64,000 nucleotides of DNA, taken from NCBI GenBank assembly GCA_012656075.1, contig JAAKBF010000118.1:166303-230302 (forward strand), written 5' to 3'. The translations under genes were made by a program, and so were the position numbers. This document shows positions 22,613 through 32,477 of the stretch, in pieces. This DNA is from Phytophthora hibernalis (lineage: Eukaryota; Oomycota; Peronosporomycetes; Peronosporales; Peronosporaceae). The notes beneath the pieces are model-generated. The model was not told the origin of the DNA, ran no database searches, and saw only the letters and a program-made list of their open reading frames with translations. Every line of letters begins with the position of its first letter. Positions within the stretch are counted from its first letter, which is position 1.

Positions 22613-23413
22613 TTAAAGGGCGAATTTTGCGCCCTTGAACAAATAACCGACTTTATTTGTATATTATCGTTTATCTAGGTGGCTCGCGAAAGGGTTATTT
22701 ATCTTTTTAGGATGACATTTACTGATATCACCTGCTCCAAAGTGGCGGAGTTCCACATCGTGCGGTAAACCAGAAGCTTCTAAACAAGGCGAACGAGTGC
22801 ACCGACCGAGATCGCATCGGCACGGTGCGCTACTGTGTGGTGCTAGAGACCTAAGATGTACTAAAGCGAGTAGGCAGGTAAATCAATCGAAATCTATAAT
22901 ATAGATTTCAATTGATTCACCTGCACATGGACCATAATATGGGTCCATGTAGAAGTGCGCGACGATACCCACCTTCTTGTCATCGAGCAGTGCGTCGAGC
23001 CCTGACGACGTGCGTGTCTGACTACAGGTAGTTGGTCGGCGAAGATCCTTGAACCGAGACTCCGTCGGATTCTACATGGAGTATTTACTTTGAATGAATA
23101 CATTGATCGCGATGACGAGTTTCGCTTGGCAAACACAAAAGTGTAAATATTTAGAAAATTCTGAGCATTGAACCCGTTAGTCAGTGATTATTCCGCGCAT
23201 CACTTTCACTGCTTGAATTACTCGTTAGTCACGGTGATCGCGGCTTCACTGCTTTCACAGCATTAAAGCATTAAAAATGATCGATAACAAAGCGAGTTTT
23301 GACGTATTTTACATTTAAATATGTTGTTTAACCCTTTCGCGAGCCACCTAGGTAAACTATCGTTTACAAATCTAAGTCAGTTTTTCTTAACGGGCTCAAA
23401 ATTTGCCCTTTAA
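22613..23413. mobile_element. TTAA-flanked element with 85-bp inverted repeats (piggyBac-like MITE candidate)
   Basis: Left arm 22613-22697 and right arm 23328-23413 are inverted copies of one another (about 80% by eye). Both start TTAAAGGGC at the outer end and finish CTAGGTGGCTCGCGAAAGGG at the inner end. Each outer end begins exactly with TTAA, the piggyBac target duplication. The 630-bp core has no transposase. Subterminal AAAGGGCG...CGCCCTT palindromes occur in the left arm and again outside the element. Confidence 0.65.
22875..22950. repeat. two adjacent near-perfect palindromes
   Basis: 22875-22923 is a 49-nt palindrome with roughly 24-nt arms (CAGGTAAATCAAT... / ...ATTGATTCACCTG) centred on TATAATATA. 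Immediately after it, 22925-22950 has 9-nt perfect arms (ACATGGACC / GGTCCATGT). Both lie in the core of the TTAA element and would extrude as hairpins. Confidence 0.85.
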
Positions 23414-24137
23414 CGATTCCAACGGTTACTCGTTTAGCCTATCCCGTGTACCAGATCATCTTCAGTGATTTTCCAGTACTGCGTGATCCATGAATCTCAC
23501 TCGGGTTCAGTATGCTACAATGATTTCGCCAAGTACTGTCTATGATATGTTACAAAATGAGGTGCATACTAAGTTGAACTTATGCTTAAAGGGCGCATTT
23601 TTCGCCCTTTAAGGGGTGATTTTCTACCGTGTTTTGGGAAAGGGCATAAAGGGCGAGAAATGTGCCCTTGTATCGCAGAGGGTTAACATGTAAATCCTAT
23701 TTTATTCAGCTTTTCAGACTTAAATTTTACTGAGTCACGGCCACGAGTCGTGACCACGGCCTCACTGCTTTCACATCATTCAAGTAATAGCAATGACTGT
23801 TTATCGATGTCATATCAAGTTTTGACGTAATTTACTTTATTTTGTTTGTGTAAACCCAATTTTATTATTGATCCTTTTTAGGCTTACATTTTACTGCTCC
23901 GAAGTGTCTGAGCTCGTCTTGGCCCGATGGTGCTCGTATGATTCTACATCGAAGCTTGTAGCCGCATTTAGCAGCTCACAGGTCTAGTCACAGTCGTGGG
24001 GCTTGACAGCCTGCATTTGGAGCAAAGTGAGATGCCGATACTTCAAACGTTAAAGCGAATGTTCCTGTTAAACATTTAAAAAAGTAAAAAATGAGAAGAC
24101 AAATATCTACACAAATAGCTGAGATGGCTACACAGAC
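23414..24137. repeat. diverged copies of the TTAA-element sequence
   Basis: TTAAAGGGCG, 7 nt, CGCCCTTTAA forms a perfect palindrome at 23586-23612. A second half-copy lies near 23643-23697, ending in GGGTTAAC. The phrase TCACTGCTTTCACA...AAGTTTTGACGTA at about 23750-23835 repeats the one at about 23245-23312. These are debris of related elements; no gene. Confidence 0.6.
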
Positions 24138-24142
24138 GTGCC

Positions 24143-24507
24143 AATCAGATCATCACGATCCCGTCCTACCGAGGCATCGGCAGAGCGAGAACGCGTTGTA
24201 GGTCCGCTACCTTGCATTGGGAATACAACGAAGATAGTACGTTCGTTGGGACGAACCCCAACGGGAATTGCACTGGAAGACTGGAGCTTGTCTCGGTAAA
24301 ACCGAAAGTGAGACAGCTTCACAGTTCCCAGTCTCAACCCAAACTTGTATGACCTTTATTTAGCAACTACTAGCTGACGACTCAGCCAGCCAAGCTGTCT
24401 CGTCTGCTCGACAACGAATCACTTGGTTGCTGCTTGAGAGCAGCACAGCTCCAGGAGCTGGCGCTCTCTACAAGATTCCACCAGCGATGGGAACTTGGAG
24501 CTCAACA
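24143..24507 (-). repeat. copia 3' LTR
   Basis: 365 bp, aligned without gaps to 29885-30249; the one difference I saw is T versus C near 24158/29900. Confidence 0.93.
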
Positions 24508-24854
24508 CTCCCACTCGACCTTTGCGCAGATGTGCCCAAGCACCATCGCAGCAGAAGGCCGCATACTGAGCTTCACTTCAACTTCAACATGTCAAGCAGA
24601 GCTAAGAGCTCGCGACTAGCTGTAGTTTTGGTAATCAATGAGTCAGCTTGTTTCCACCAGCAAACACTTGCCTCCCATGCGTTGCTTGTCATGTCTCGAT
24701 CCCGGTTCCAGAGTACACAACCCTGCGCGAGTCACTCACGGTCTCAAGCGCCCATGTGCGAGCCACCACGGCATCCAGCACCTTGTCGACATCTAGCGCC
24801 CTTCACTTGCAACCGAAACTCCCATTGGTTCGTATGCACTCCATGTGCGAGCTT
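24508..24854 (-). other. copia 3' untranslated region
   Basis: 347 bp between the 3' LTR and the RNase H stop codon, with the polypurine-like tract next to the LTR. No open frame of interest. Confidence 0.6.
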
Positions 24855-25526
24855 TCAATGCTCTAACACGTCCTTCAGTGGCAGTACCTTGAGCATCGAC
24901 CGGAACCGCTCAAACTTCACCCGACCTAGGACTTTAGTCAGGACGTCGGCTACCATGTCATTGGTGCCCACGTGCTGCACCCGCAGTAGGTTCTTTTCGA
25001 CCAGATCACGAGCCTTGTGATACTTGTTTTCGATGTGTTTTACTCTGATGTGCTTGCCTGGCCGTTCCGTCATGTAAATCGATGCCATGTTGTCTCCAAA
25101 CAACGTTGGAGTCCCATACTCCCAGCCGAGCTCATCACAGAGCTGGCTCACCCACTGAAGGTCCTTGATGCCCTCAGCCATCGCAATGTACTCTGATTCG
25201 GTAGTACTATGAGCGTTCAGTCCTTGCTTCCTTGATGCGTAACTGATTACATTGCCGTCAATCATTGTGACGTAACCACTGATGCTCTTTCTGTCCACCA
25301 GAGCGTTGGCATAGTCCGCATCCGTGAACAACTTCATCTCGATCTTCCGACCTGTGCCGATGTCCATCACTAGGCTAAAATCAGTTGTGTGCTTCAGATA
25401 GCGCAGCACATGTCGCCCCAGTTCAAAATGCGTGTGGTCGAATTTAGCCAGATACATGCCAAGGTTTCGGACTACATGTGCCAAATCTGGGCATGTGCCC
25501 GACATTAGGTAGCCCAATGCTCCCAC
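24855..25526 (-). CDS. copia RNase H domain
   Basis: Open frame to the pol stop at 24855. It has the copia RNase H order: LGYLMSGTCPDLAHVV, LFTDADYAN, RKSISGYV, STTESEYIAM and KYHKARDLV. Retrotransposon polyprotein segment; the frame is broken upstream near 25530. Confidence 0.93.
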   Translation of the reverse strand: MGALGYLMSGTCPDLAHVVRNLGMYLAKFDHTHFELGRHVLRYLKHTTDFSLVMDIGTGRKIEMKLFTDADYANALVDRKSISGYVTMIDGNVISYASRKQGLNAHSTTESEYIAMAEGIKDLQWVSQLCDELGWEYGTPTLFGDNMASIYMTERPGKHIRVKHIENKYHKARDLVEKNLLRVQHVGTNDMVADVLTKVLGRVKFERFRSMLKVLPLKDVLEH

Positions 25527-25547
25527 TAGCTGCCGATATGGTGGCGG

Positions 25548-26558
25548 TCATTCGTCTTCCGCTGGTTCGCGAACTTGCAGCTGGCCTGAAGGTTCTGGTG
25601 TCTTTGCCCCATGGCACGCTTCCATGTGAAAACGGACCAGTTGCTCCCGCACATACTGTGCCTGCGAGAAAATCACTTGCCGAGCTGAACGATTGATTGT
25701 AATCTCAATACCTAGAAGATATTTCACCTCACCGAGATTCTTCAGCTGGAAGTCCTGCTGTATGGCCGCCGCCACACTTGCGCACAGTTCAGCCGGTCCA
25801 ATCATTAGCAAGTCGTCTACGTAGACCGTCACCAGCATGGTGAACTCTCCTCCCAGCTTGGCGGGCATACAGCCAACGATCCTTCTCGATCCTTGTGAAG
25901 CCAAGATCAGTGAGCTTGCGGTGCAGCGTGTCATTCCAAACCTTGGGCGCCTGCTTCAAGCCATAAAGACGTTTCAGCAGTCGGCAGACAGACGCCCCAC
26001 TAGCACCAACAAACCCAGCAGGAATCTCCATGTAGATTTACTCCTCAAGTAACACAAAGAGGAACGCAGTGACCACATCATATTGCATCACCAACCAACC
26101 ACGTTGTAGCCCATAGTAGATAGCAGCCCTGATAGTTTCCATCCGACGTAAGTTTCAAGAAAATTCTCGCCAAATTATTGCTTGAATCCGTGAATTACCA
26201 GTCTCGCCTTGTAGCGCACAATCAACCCCTTTTCGTTCCGTTTGGTCGCAAAGACCCAGCGACACGTAATCACAGTGGCCTTGCCAATGCTGTTGCGCGG
26301 CACTAGACGCCAGGTTTCATGGTCACGCAACGACAATAACTCCGACTCAATGGCCATCTTCCATTCAGGCCAGAGTTCAGAGCGCTTAGCCTGCTTGTAG
26401 CTCTGAGGAATAGGATCACCACTCCCTTGGATAACAGCGTTGATCACATAGTCACGAAGGTGTGACGGGCGCTCACGCTTCCGGCGCGGCAGCACCGTCA
26501 CAGCTGGCTTCGATAACCTTCTCAACTGGAATGGGTCAGCTTCAACGACAGCAGACAC
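25548..26558 (-). pseudogene. copia reverse transcriptase, interrupted
   Basis: RT is spread over three frames: 26558-26175 (WKMAIESELLSL, ETWRLVPR, CRWVFATKRNEKG), 26031-25789 (LLKRLYGLKQAP) and 25934-25548 (VYVDDLLMIG active site, NLGEVKYLLGIEI). About 140 bp between the first two pieces has no matching frame, so part of the fingers/palm region is damaged. As read here it could not give an intact polymerase. Confidence 0.88.
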
Positions 26559-26596
26559 GCCAGCTCGCTTCTGGTAGCGGCGCTTCCGCTTCGGCC

Positions 26597-26893
26597 TTAT
26601 CTTCGGCTTTGGCGGTATGGAGGTCGTTGTATCGCCCCATCTGCACCCTGTATCTCCTTCGCAATGGTCTCTGTATCCAGCTGAACCTCAACAGGGTGTG
26701 TTGGCAGCACTAACTCAATGCCTTCTAGTCCAGGCTCGTCGAGGTTGTCTCCGTCGACGTAGCTCGACATGTCCGTGCGGATACGGACCACAGGGACGTT
26801 CATTTTGTCGTCATCGTCTCGCACATCAGCAAACAGCATACGATGTACATGATCATGAGCCACCGTGAACTGCTCGTGAAAGAAAACGTACAC
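26597..26893 (-). other. copia integrase-RT linker region
   Basis: Open minus frame with acidic sequence (DMSSYVDGDNLDEPGLEGIE) between integrase and RT, where copia elements carry a variable linker. Assignment rests on position only. Confidence 0.5.
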
Positions 26894-27621
26894 GTTCTCA
26901 CTCTACCATCGCGCATGCTGAGAATCTTTACCCCAACAGTGTTGTAGCTATAACCCAGCATAATACACATGTCGGTCCTTGATTCCAACTTAGCTTTGCG
27001 TCCGCGTACTTCCGGATTGATACGAGCCTGCACTAAGCATCCCCATGTGCGCAATTCAGCCATGTTCGGCTTCTTGCTGTGCAGCGCTTCGAACGGTGTC
27101 TGGTCACAGGGCAAAGCTCTGGTCGTCCATCGATTCAGAGTATGCACCGAGTACAGTGGAGCCTTACCCCACAGATCTTTGGGTAGCCGAGTAGCGGCCA
27201 GCATAGCCCTGATATGGACCCGTTTGCACGCTCAACAACGCCGTTTTCTTCAGGACTGTATCCGTTTGTGGTGTCGTAAAGATCCTTTGTGGCAGAACGC
27301 TTCAAGCTCGTCGTTCACAAACTCTCCACCTTGGTCTGAATGCAGTTCTACAACACGCCATCCGTGCTCCTTGAATTGAACATGGAGCTGCAGGATCAGC
27401 GTCTTCAAGTATCCGGTCGACTGTGACTTCTTTGACATCAGGTACGCCCACTTGAACCTCGTCGTCTCGTCCACAATCAACAGGAACATCTTTTCTCCAG
27501 ACACAGTAGCGTGCTTGAGCGCACACACGTCAACTGACAGCTTCTGTAGAGGACGCTCGGGTCTGGACTTCTTGCTTTGTAGGTCATGCGACGGAACTTC
27601 TCCATACGACACGGTACACAA
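26800..27621 (-). pseudogene. copia integrase, interrupted
   Basis: Core in 27621-27250 (LSVDVCALK, LLIVDETTRFKWAYLM, LHSDQGGEFVNDEL) and C-terminal part in 27204-26800 (PKDLWGKAPLYSVHTLNR, TPFEALHSKKPN, LRTWGCLVQ). A frame break with about 45 bp unaccounted for lies between them, just after the second catalytic Asp. The N-terminal zinc finger is partly in the preceding segment. Confidence 0.88.
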
Positions 27622-27635
27622 TCATAGGTAGAAAG

Positions 27636-28466
27636 CTAAGCTGCATGTTTCTTAACTCCAAAGTATGTGTGTCCAACCATGCGCCTTATCTCCTCCCTAC
27701 CTGCATGGTCAAGCCGCTGGTGTAACAGACTCATCACTTCGTTGTTGCTAATCACCGCAGTCTTCTCCACACCCAGCACCACATACTCCGTCAAGACAGA
27801 CCCATCAGATCGTCGCTTCGTCCACATGCGATACAACCCGTCCTTCAGCACAAACTCCAATCGCGTCGAGGGTTTGTACAGCCAGATCTTAGTCTTGTCC
27901 TTGGCTATACCCAATTGGTACCCAGCTTTCATCAACGTGTAGCTCATAGATATGAGATTGCTGCGGGCCTTCGACGTGTAATACATTTCTTCGAGAATTC
28001 GTTCTTCGTAATCACCCGTGTTGCAGTTATTTACAAACATGTACACGTCTCCGCAGGTCACCTCCTCCTCACTACTGCCATTCATCATAGTCAGGCGATG
28101 GCCAGTGTTCACATCCATGCGCACGAAAGATGGCAAGTCAGCACACACATTAGCTTGTGAGCCAGAGTCCAACAGCCATTCCATTTCGTCAAATTTTGTA
28201 GATGTAGTACGAGAACTTACCATGGGTATCGCCTTCGCGTGGGCCACAGCAGCTGGGGCGGCGGTGGTTGCACCCGCCTCCCCATCAGCATCAGTATCTG
28301 CTTCCACTAGAGTCATCACTTCAGCATCAGCTTCACCGGCGTTTGCCTGCACAGGCGTCATCTCATGTCCTTCCGCTTCCTGCTTCGTCTCTTCGTGGAG
28401 GCCTGCATCACCAACGAACAATGGGATCCGGCATACGCCATAGTTTGCCTGCGCCCACAACACCAC
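27636..28466 (-). CDS. copia protease and pre-integrase segment
   Basis: The aspartic protease motif WLLDSGSQANVCADL is followed by the pre-integrase region (SLLHQRLDHAGREEIRRMV), with the HxxxH spacing of the integrase zinc finger. A low-complexity Ala/Glu/Asp stretch precedes the protease. Confidence 0.88.
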   Translation of the reverse strand: MVLWAQANYGVCRIPLFVGDAGLHEETKQEAEGHEMTPVQANAGEADAEVMTLVEADTDADGEAGATTAAPAAVAHAKAIPMVSSRTTSTKFDEMEWLLDSGSQANVCADLPSFVRMDVNTGHRLTMMNGSSEEEVTCGDVYMFVNNCNTGDYEERILEEMYYTSKARSNLISMSYTLMKAGYQLGIAKDKTKIWLYKPSTRLEFVLKDGLYRMWTKRRSDGSVLTEYVVLGVEKTAVISNNEVMSLLHQRLDHAGREEIRRMVGHTYFGVKKHAA

Positions 28467-28718
28467 TTACTGGTGAATCCGATCCAATAGTAGACGAGCC
28501 CTTAGTTGACTTCCAACGCCCGCGAGATCCTCGTCGCTTGCGCTTGGTCGTGTCTCGCACCGAAACCGTCATCTGTGTGGCGCTCACCTGCTCGCTGGCA
28601 GTGGTGCTGCTCATCACTACGGTCCGACCTTCTGCTTGTCTCCCACTGGTCTCGTGAACACTTTCACGGCTGGTGTTACCAGCGGGAGCAACACTCGTTT
28701 CATCTTCGCGCTACAACG

Positions 28719-29663
28719 TCACGTTGTTTGAGGCAAGAGAGCGCGGACCTTTTCTTTTGGTCGGGCACTCGTTTTTCCATGGGCCACTCTTGCCGCACAG
28801 AAAGCATTCGTCGCTGCCAGCGTATTGCGTCGAGTTGCTTCTCGCCTTCTTCGACCTTCCTTGGCCGCGAGCACTTGGGCTGCGAGTACGTCGGCCATGG
28901 GGATATCCACGTCCACCACCTCATCCACCACTTGAGTTTCCACGGTCTGATCGTGCGGCGTAGTTCACGTTAAGTCCTTGATGTTTACCACGTCGTATTC
29001 CACCATGTCCTTGGCCACCGCGTCCTTGACCACCACGTCCTTGACCATATCCCGGTCGGTCAGCATGCATGACTTCAGCCGTATCTAGTCTTCCGATGGC
29101 ATCACGAAGACTCGGTCGCTCACGGTTGAACCGCGTCCGCTCGTTGTGCTCACGCTCGATCTCTGGATACACGTCGCTCACGTTCGACAACCAAATGCTT
29201 GCGAACTTCTCGTCCGTGAAGCGCTCCCCGTTCTCGGACAGTACGCGGCAGATCTCCATCGTGTCGTCGATGTACCTTCGCACACGCTCCGATGGGTCGA
29301 GGCAGCGCGTCAACATCTGCCGCTCCAGGTAGACTGGGTTGAGGCCGTTGCCTTCTCCATAACGCTCGCGCAGCGCATCCCAGAGAACCCCGCGTTTCCG
29401 GTGCGCAGCTCGCGGCGAAAGTCTCGGAGAACCGACCACTCCACGTGCTGCACCAAGTGGTTGTGCGCTTTCTTGCGGTGCACCTCCCAGCAGTTCACCC
29501 ACTTCTCACCACGCCGTTCGTCCAGATGTTCACGCCCCATCACGATCTCGTTCACGCCCATGGCGATGAACACAGTCATCAAGCGCTCCGACCACTCGTC
29601 GTAGTTGTCCTCTGTGAGCTTGATGTCCAACTTGTAGGACGCCGTCGCCATCAACTTGGCCAT
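28719..29663 (-). pseudogene. copia gag, interrupted
   Basis: The N-terminal gag frame 29663-29310 (KLTEDNYDEWSERLMTVF) overlaps the second frame 29502-28921 (ERYGEGNGLNPVYLERQ, then a Gly/Arg-rich GQGRGGQGRGG box). The nucleocapsid knuckle is in a third frame at about 28805-28755 and reads CFLCGKSGPWKNEC, with Pro at the position of the usual His. Confidence 0.82.
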
Positions 29664-29884
29664 GGCCTCCGGGTCTTCAGTCTGCGGTCTTCTCGCTTCG
29701 GTCGCAGCCGGGAAATCTTCGTCTGGCGCGTTTTCTGGAAAGGGCGGGGCTGGTCCCCGTACGGGCCTTGTAGTGTCGCAAGCTCTGTGGTCAACGAGCG
29801 TTGCAAGTTCGGGAGTGCCAACTCTCCAGGTCCTCCTTGCACATTTTGTCCAATCAGGGTGTCGCCCACGTTGGGCTCATAACC

Positions 29885-30249
29885 AATCAGATCATCACGA
29901 CCCCGTCCTACCGAGGCATCGGCAGAGCGAGAACGCGTTGTAGGTCCGCTACCTTGCATTGGGAATACAACGAAGATAGTACGTTCGTTGGGACGAACCC
30001 CAACGGGAATTGCACTGGAAGACTGGAGCTTGTCTCGGTAAAACCGAAAGTGAGACAGCTTCACAGTTCCCAGTCTCAACCCAAACTTGTATGACCTTTA
30101 TTTAGCAACTACTAGCTGACGACTCAGCCAGCCAAGCTGTCTCGTCTGCTCGACAACGAATCACTTGGTTGCTGCTTGAGAGCAGCACAGCTCCAGGAGC
30201 TGGCGCTCTCTACAAGATTCCACCAGCGATGGGAACTTGGAGCTCAACA
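29885..30249 (-). repeat. copia 5' LTR
   Basis: 365 bp, the partner of 24143-24507. The element's promoter and transcription start should lie here, reading leftward. Confidence 0.93.
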
Positions 30250-30254
30250 GTGCC

Positions 30255-30552
30255 TTGATACTGTTCCAGTAACTAACATAATATTTGCTCGATACTGAAT
30301 AACGGCTGACCTTTTTTACAAATTTCAAGATGAAGGACTCAAGTACACTATACTACTCGCTGTTTAAGCTTTGATTTTTCATCTTCGAGATCAAAGGCAT
30401 CTACATGGTGCGCAACCTTAAGGTATTTTAAATGGAAATTGCTTTTTATTTGTATTTATATTTGTTATTATTGTTGTTGGCCGAGACCCTCGTATACGCA
30501 AACGATTTGCCCTGTTGGGTAGAACATGAAGAGCCAACGCTTTCTGGCATCC
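30255..30552. other. intergenic
   Basis: About 300 bp, AT-rich, with an imperfect GTTATTATTGTTGTT tract near 30466. No gene seen. Confidence 0.4.
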
Positions 30553-31141
30553 TTAGAACATCTCCAACGCGGGTCTCAAAATGGGTTTGAGATCCAGTTT
30601 GCGATAAATTACGTACTGCCACCTTCAACGCAGGCCTCATTTTGAGCAAGCCTCAAATAAATTTCCCAAGCCGACCTCAAATCACGACAATTTGATGTCG
30701 GCCAAGTCGTGGTTTGATGTTCAGACCGCATGCATCTGTGTGTCTCCTACATCTAGTTGCATTTACTGAGCATGTCTTTTAAACCAGACATCATAATAAA
30801 AGATTTCACGCCATTTTACAAAGGGAAGCATGGCAGCAGCAAAGCAGAGACCCATGCAAGGGCCGAACTGGTAGCCACAAGAAGACAAGCAGCTTACCAA
30901 AGCAGATAGTACAGCAGCCGTATATTTCTGTAGATTCGATATGCCAGGTTCTCACTGTGCGACAGCTCGTCGTCTGATGGGGAGGCCATCTTGCGTGCGC
31001 CTCGTGCCGCGACTGGTTGAGGCCTGGTTGAGGTCTGCAGCGTTGGGAAATCGAGGGACCAAACCCCTTTGAAACCGGTATTTACCGGCTTATTTTGCTG
31101 TTTGCGATCCAGCTGGGGTCTCCGCATTGGAGATGCCCTTA
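30553..31141. mobile_element. PIF/Harbinger-like MITE with TTA target duplication
   Basis: Element 30556-31138 (583 bp), flanked by TTA at 30553-30555 and 31139-31141, the Harbinger target. Its ends read GAACATCTCCAACGCGG and, reverse-complemented, GGGCATCTCCAATGCGG. Subterminal GGCCTCA/TGAGGCC copies occur on both sides. A short minus ORF inside (31127-30894) contains MASPSDDELSHSENLAYRIY but is too short for a transposase. Confidence 0.75.
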
Positions 31142-31329
31142 CTTACTTCTCGGCAGTTTTGCCCTTTTGGACTTTCGTACCTTTAAATGTACTAGCATAC
31201 GCCGCTTGGCCACACGACGATCATAAATATTGCGGCCTTAATAGATCCCATTCACAATGTCAAATAGAAAGCACACACAAGTCAGCAGCATTCGTATTAG
31301 TACGTACGACGCTGCACGTTGAGTTCCTT

Positions 31330-32194
31330 GACATCCAGAGCATGAGCAGCGCGTTCTTGAGCGGCGTGCCGAGTTTCAGCAAGTTGCATCGCCATACTCT
31401 CGCCCGTGGAAGCAGAACGAGCAACCCCACCGGTTGTCGAACTCTCTGCCATGCACACTATTAAAAAGTGTTTCTATATCCTTATCCCAGACAAGCTGTA
31501 CACTTTCTTTCTTGACATCCTGCTCGCTGCTCTGCCATTGATCAACTTCTTGGTAATCTGGGCAAGTGGCAGTTGGTCGAAAGATTTTCTTTGAAAGTCG
31601 TCGGGGACGTCGTCCAAAATTATGTGTTCGCACAATTTTAGGCAGTCGTTCCTTAAGCAACCGCTCGCGGATGCTCATCTATCGTCTTATCCCCGCATAT
31701 TAGGCATGTGTGCTCTAAACGAATACAACGCTGTTCATGTGTTCTATTAGTTTATAACACCTATGTGATATACATCGAACACAAGTCTCTTGGAGGAAGG
31801 AGTTCTGGCGCTCCAACTCGTCTAGTTGTTGTTTTACAGACACAGGAGCAACTGCTGGCGCGGATGTTGCCTTTGCCAAACGCTCCTTCTCAATCCTCAT
31901 TTGATGTGCCTGCAACTCAGACTCTAACTTTGATATCCGCTCATTGCAATATTCGAGTTCGCTGTCTTTGCTGGACACATCCGTCTGCCTTTCCTTAAGA
32001 CGCAGCATCAAAATATCGACACGACGTTGAAGCTTGCGCTCTCCTTCCAGTTTATCGCGTTTCGACTTCTCGTCGGCAACATCTGCCGACGGCATTGGCG
32101 TATGGGTGGATGCCTCACGAAGTGCAAGGTTCTGGTCCTGTAGGATCTTGATCTTCTTCTCGAGCTCTTCTACTGCTAAACTCTGCAGAAACAC
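31330..32194 (-). pseudogene. fragmented coiled-coil gene
   Basis: Minus-strand segments read like coding sequence in different frames: 32180-31790 (a strong coiled coil, DKLEGERKLQRRVDILMLRL... and LEYCNERISKLESELQ), 31678-31470 (RRPRRLSKKIFRPT, WQSSEQDVKKESVQ) and about 31455-31330 (an Ala/Glu-rich helix starting MAESSTTGGVARS). A CAG acceptor near 32181 suggests an upstream exon that I cannot identify. Either a multi-exon gene or a decayed one, squeezed between two transposons. Function unknown. Confidence 0.4.
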
Positions 32195-32477
32195 GAATGA
32201 TGGCTCCCTTAACTCTAGTTTTGTTAATTTGCAGGCTTCTTCGCCTGAGTCGTTGCTCGTGATGCTGTCGGGTGTAACACAACACTCGAAATATGAACAA
32301 ACGGAGAGCTCGAGGGGCTGTTTCTGATCTCAAATGAATTTTGACGAATGAGCAATGCGCTACCCACATCGTGAACCCTGTGTTCTATGATGCAGGTGCT
32401 TTGCACAGCACCAAAAGTAATGTCTCTTTAGAACACATATGTTTAATATGCGGGGTAAAACGGTAGTACTAATATGC

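Larger units (their letters stand above)
24138..30254 (-). mobile_element. complete Ty1/copia LTR retrotransposon with 5-bp target duplication
   Basis: Two 365-bp LTRs flank minus-strand gag-protease-integrase-RT-RNase H, the copia order. GTGCC stands at 24138-24142 and again at 30250-30254. The LTR starts TGTTGAGC on the coding strand. Just inside the 5' LTR the minus strand reads TGGTTATGAGCCC (about 29885-29873), a plausible initiator-Met tRNA primer site. A purine-rich GTCGAGTGGGAG precedes the 3' LTR. I counted one base difference between the LTRs, so the insertion is recent; even so the ORFs are interrupted many times. Confidence 0.93.
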
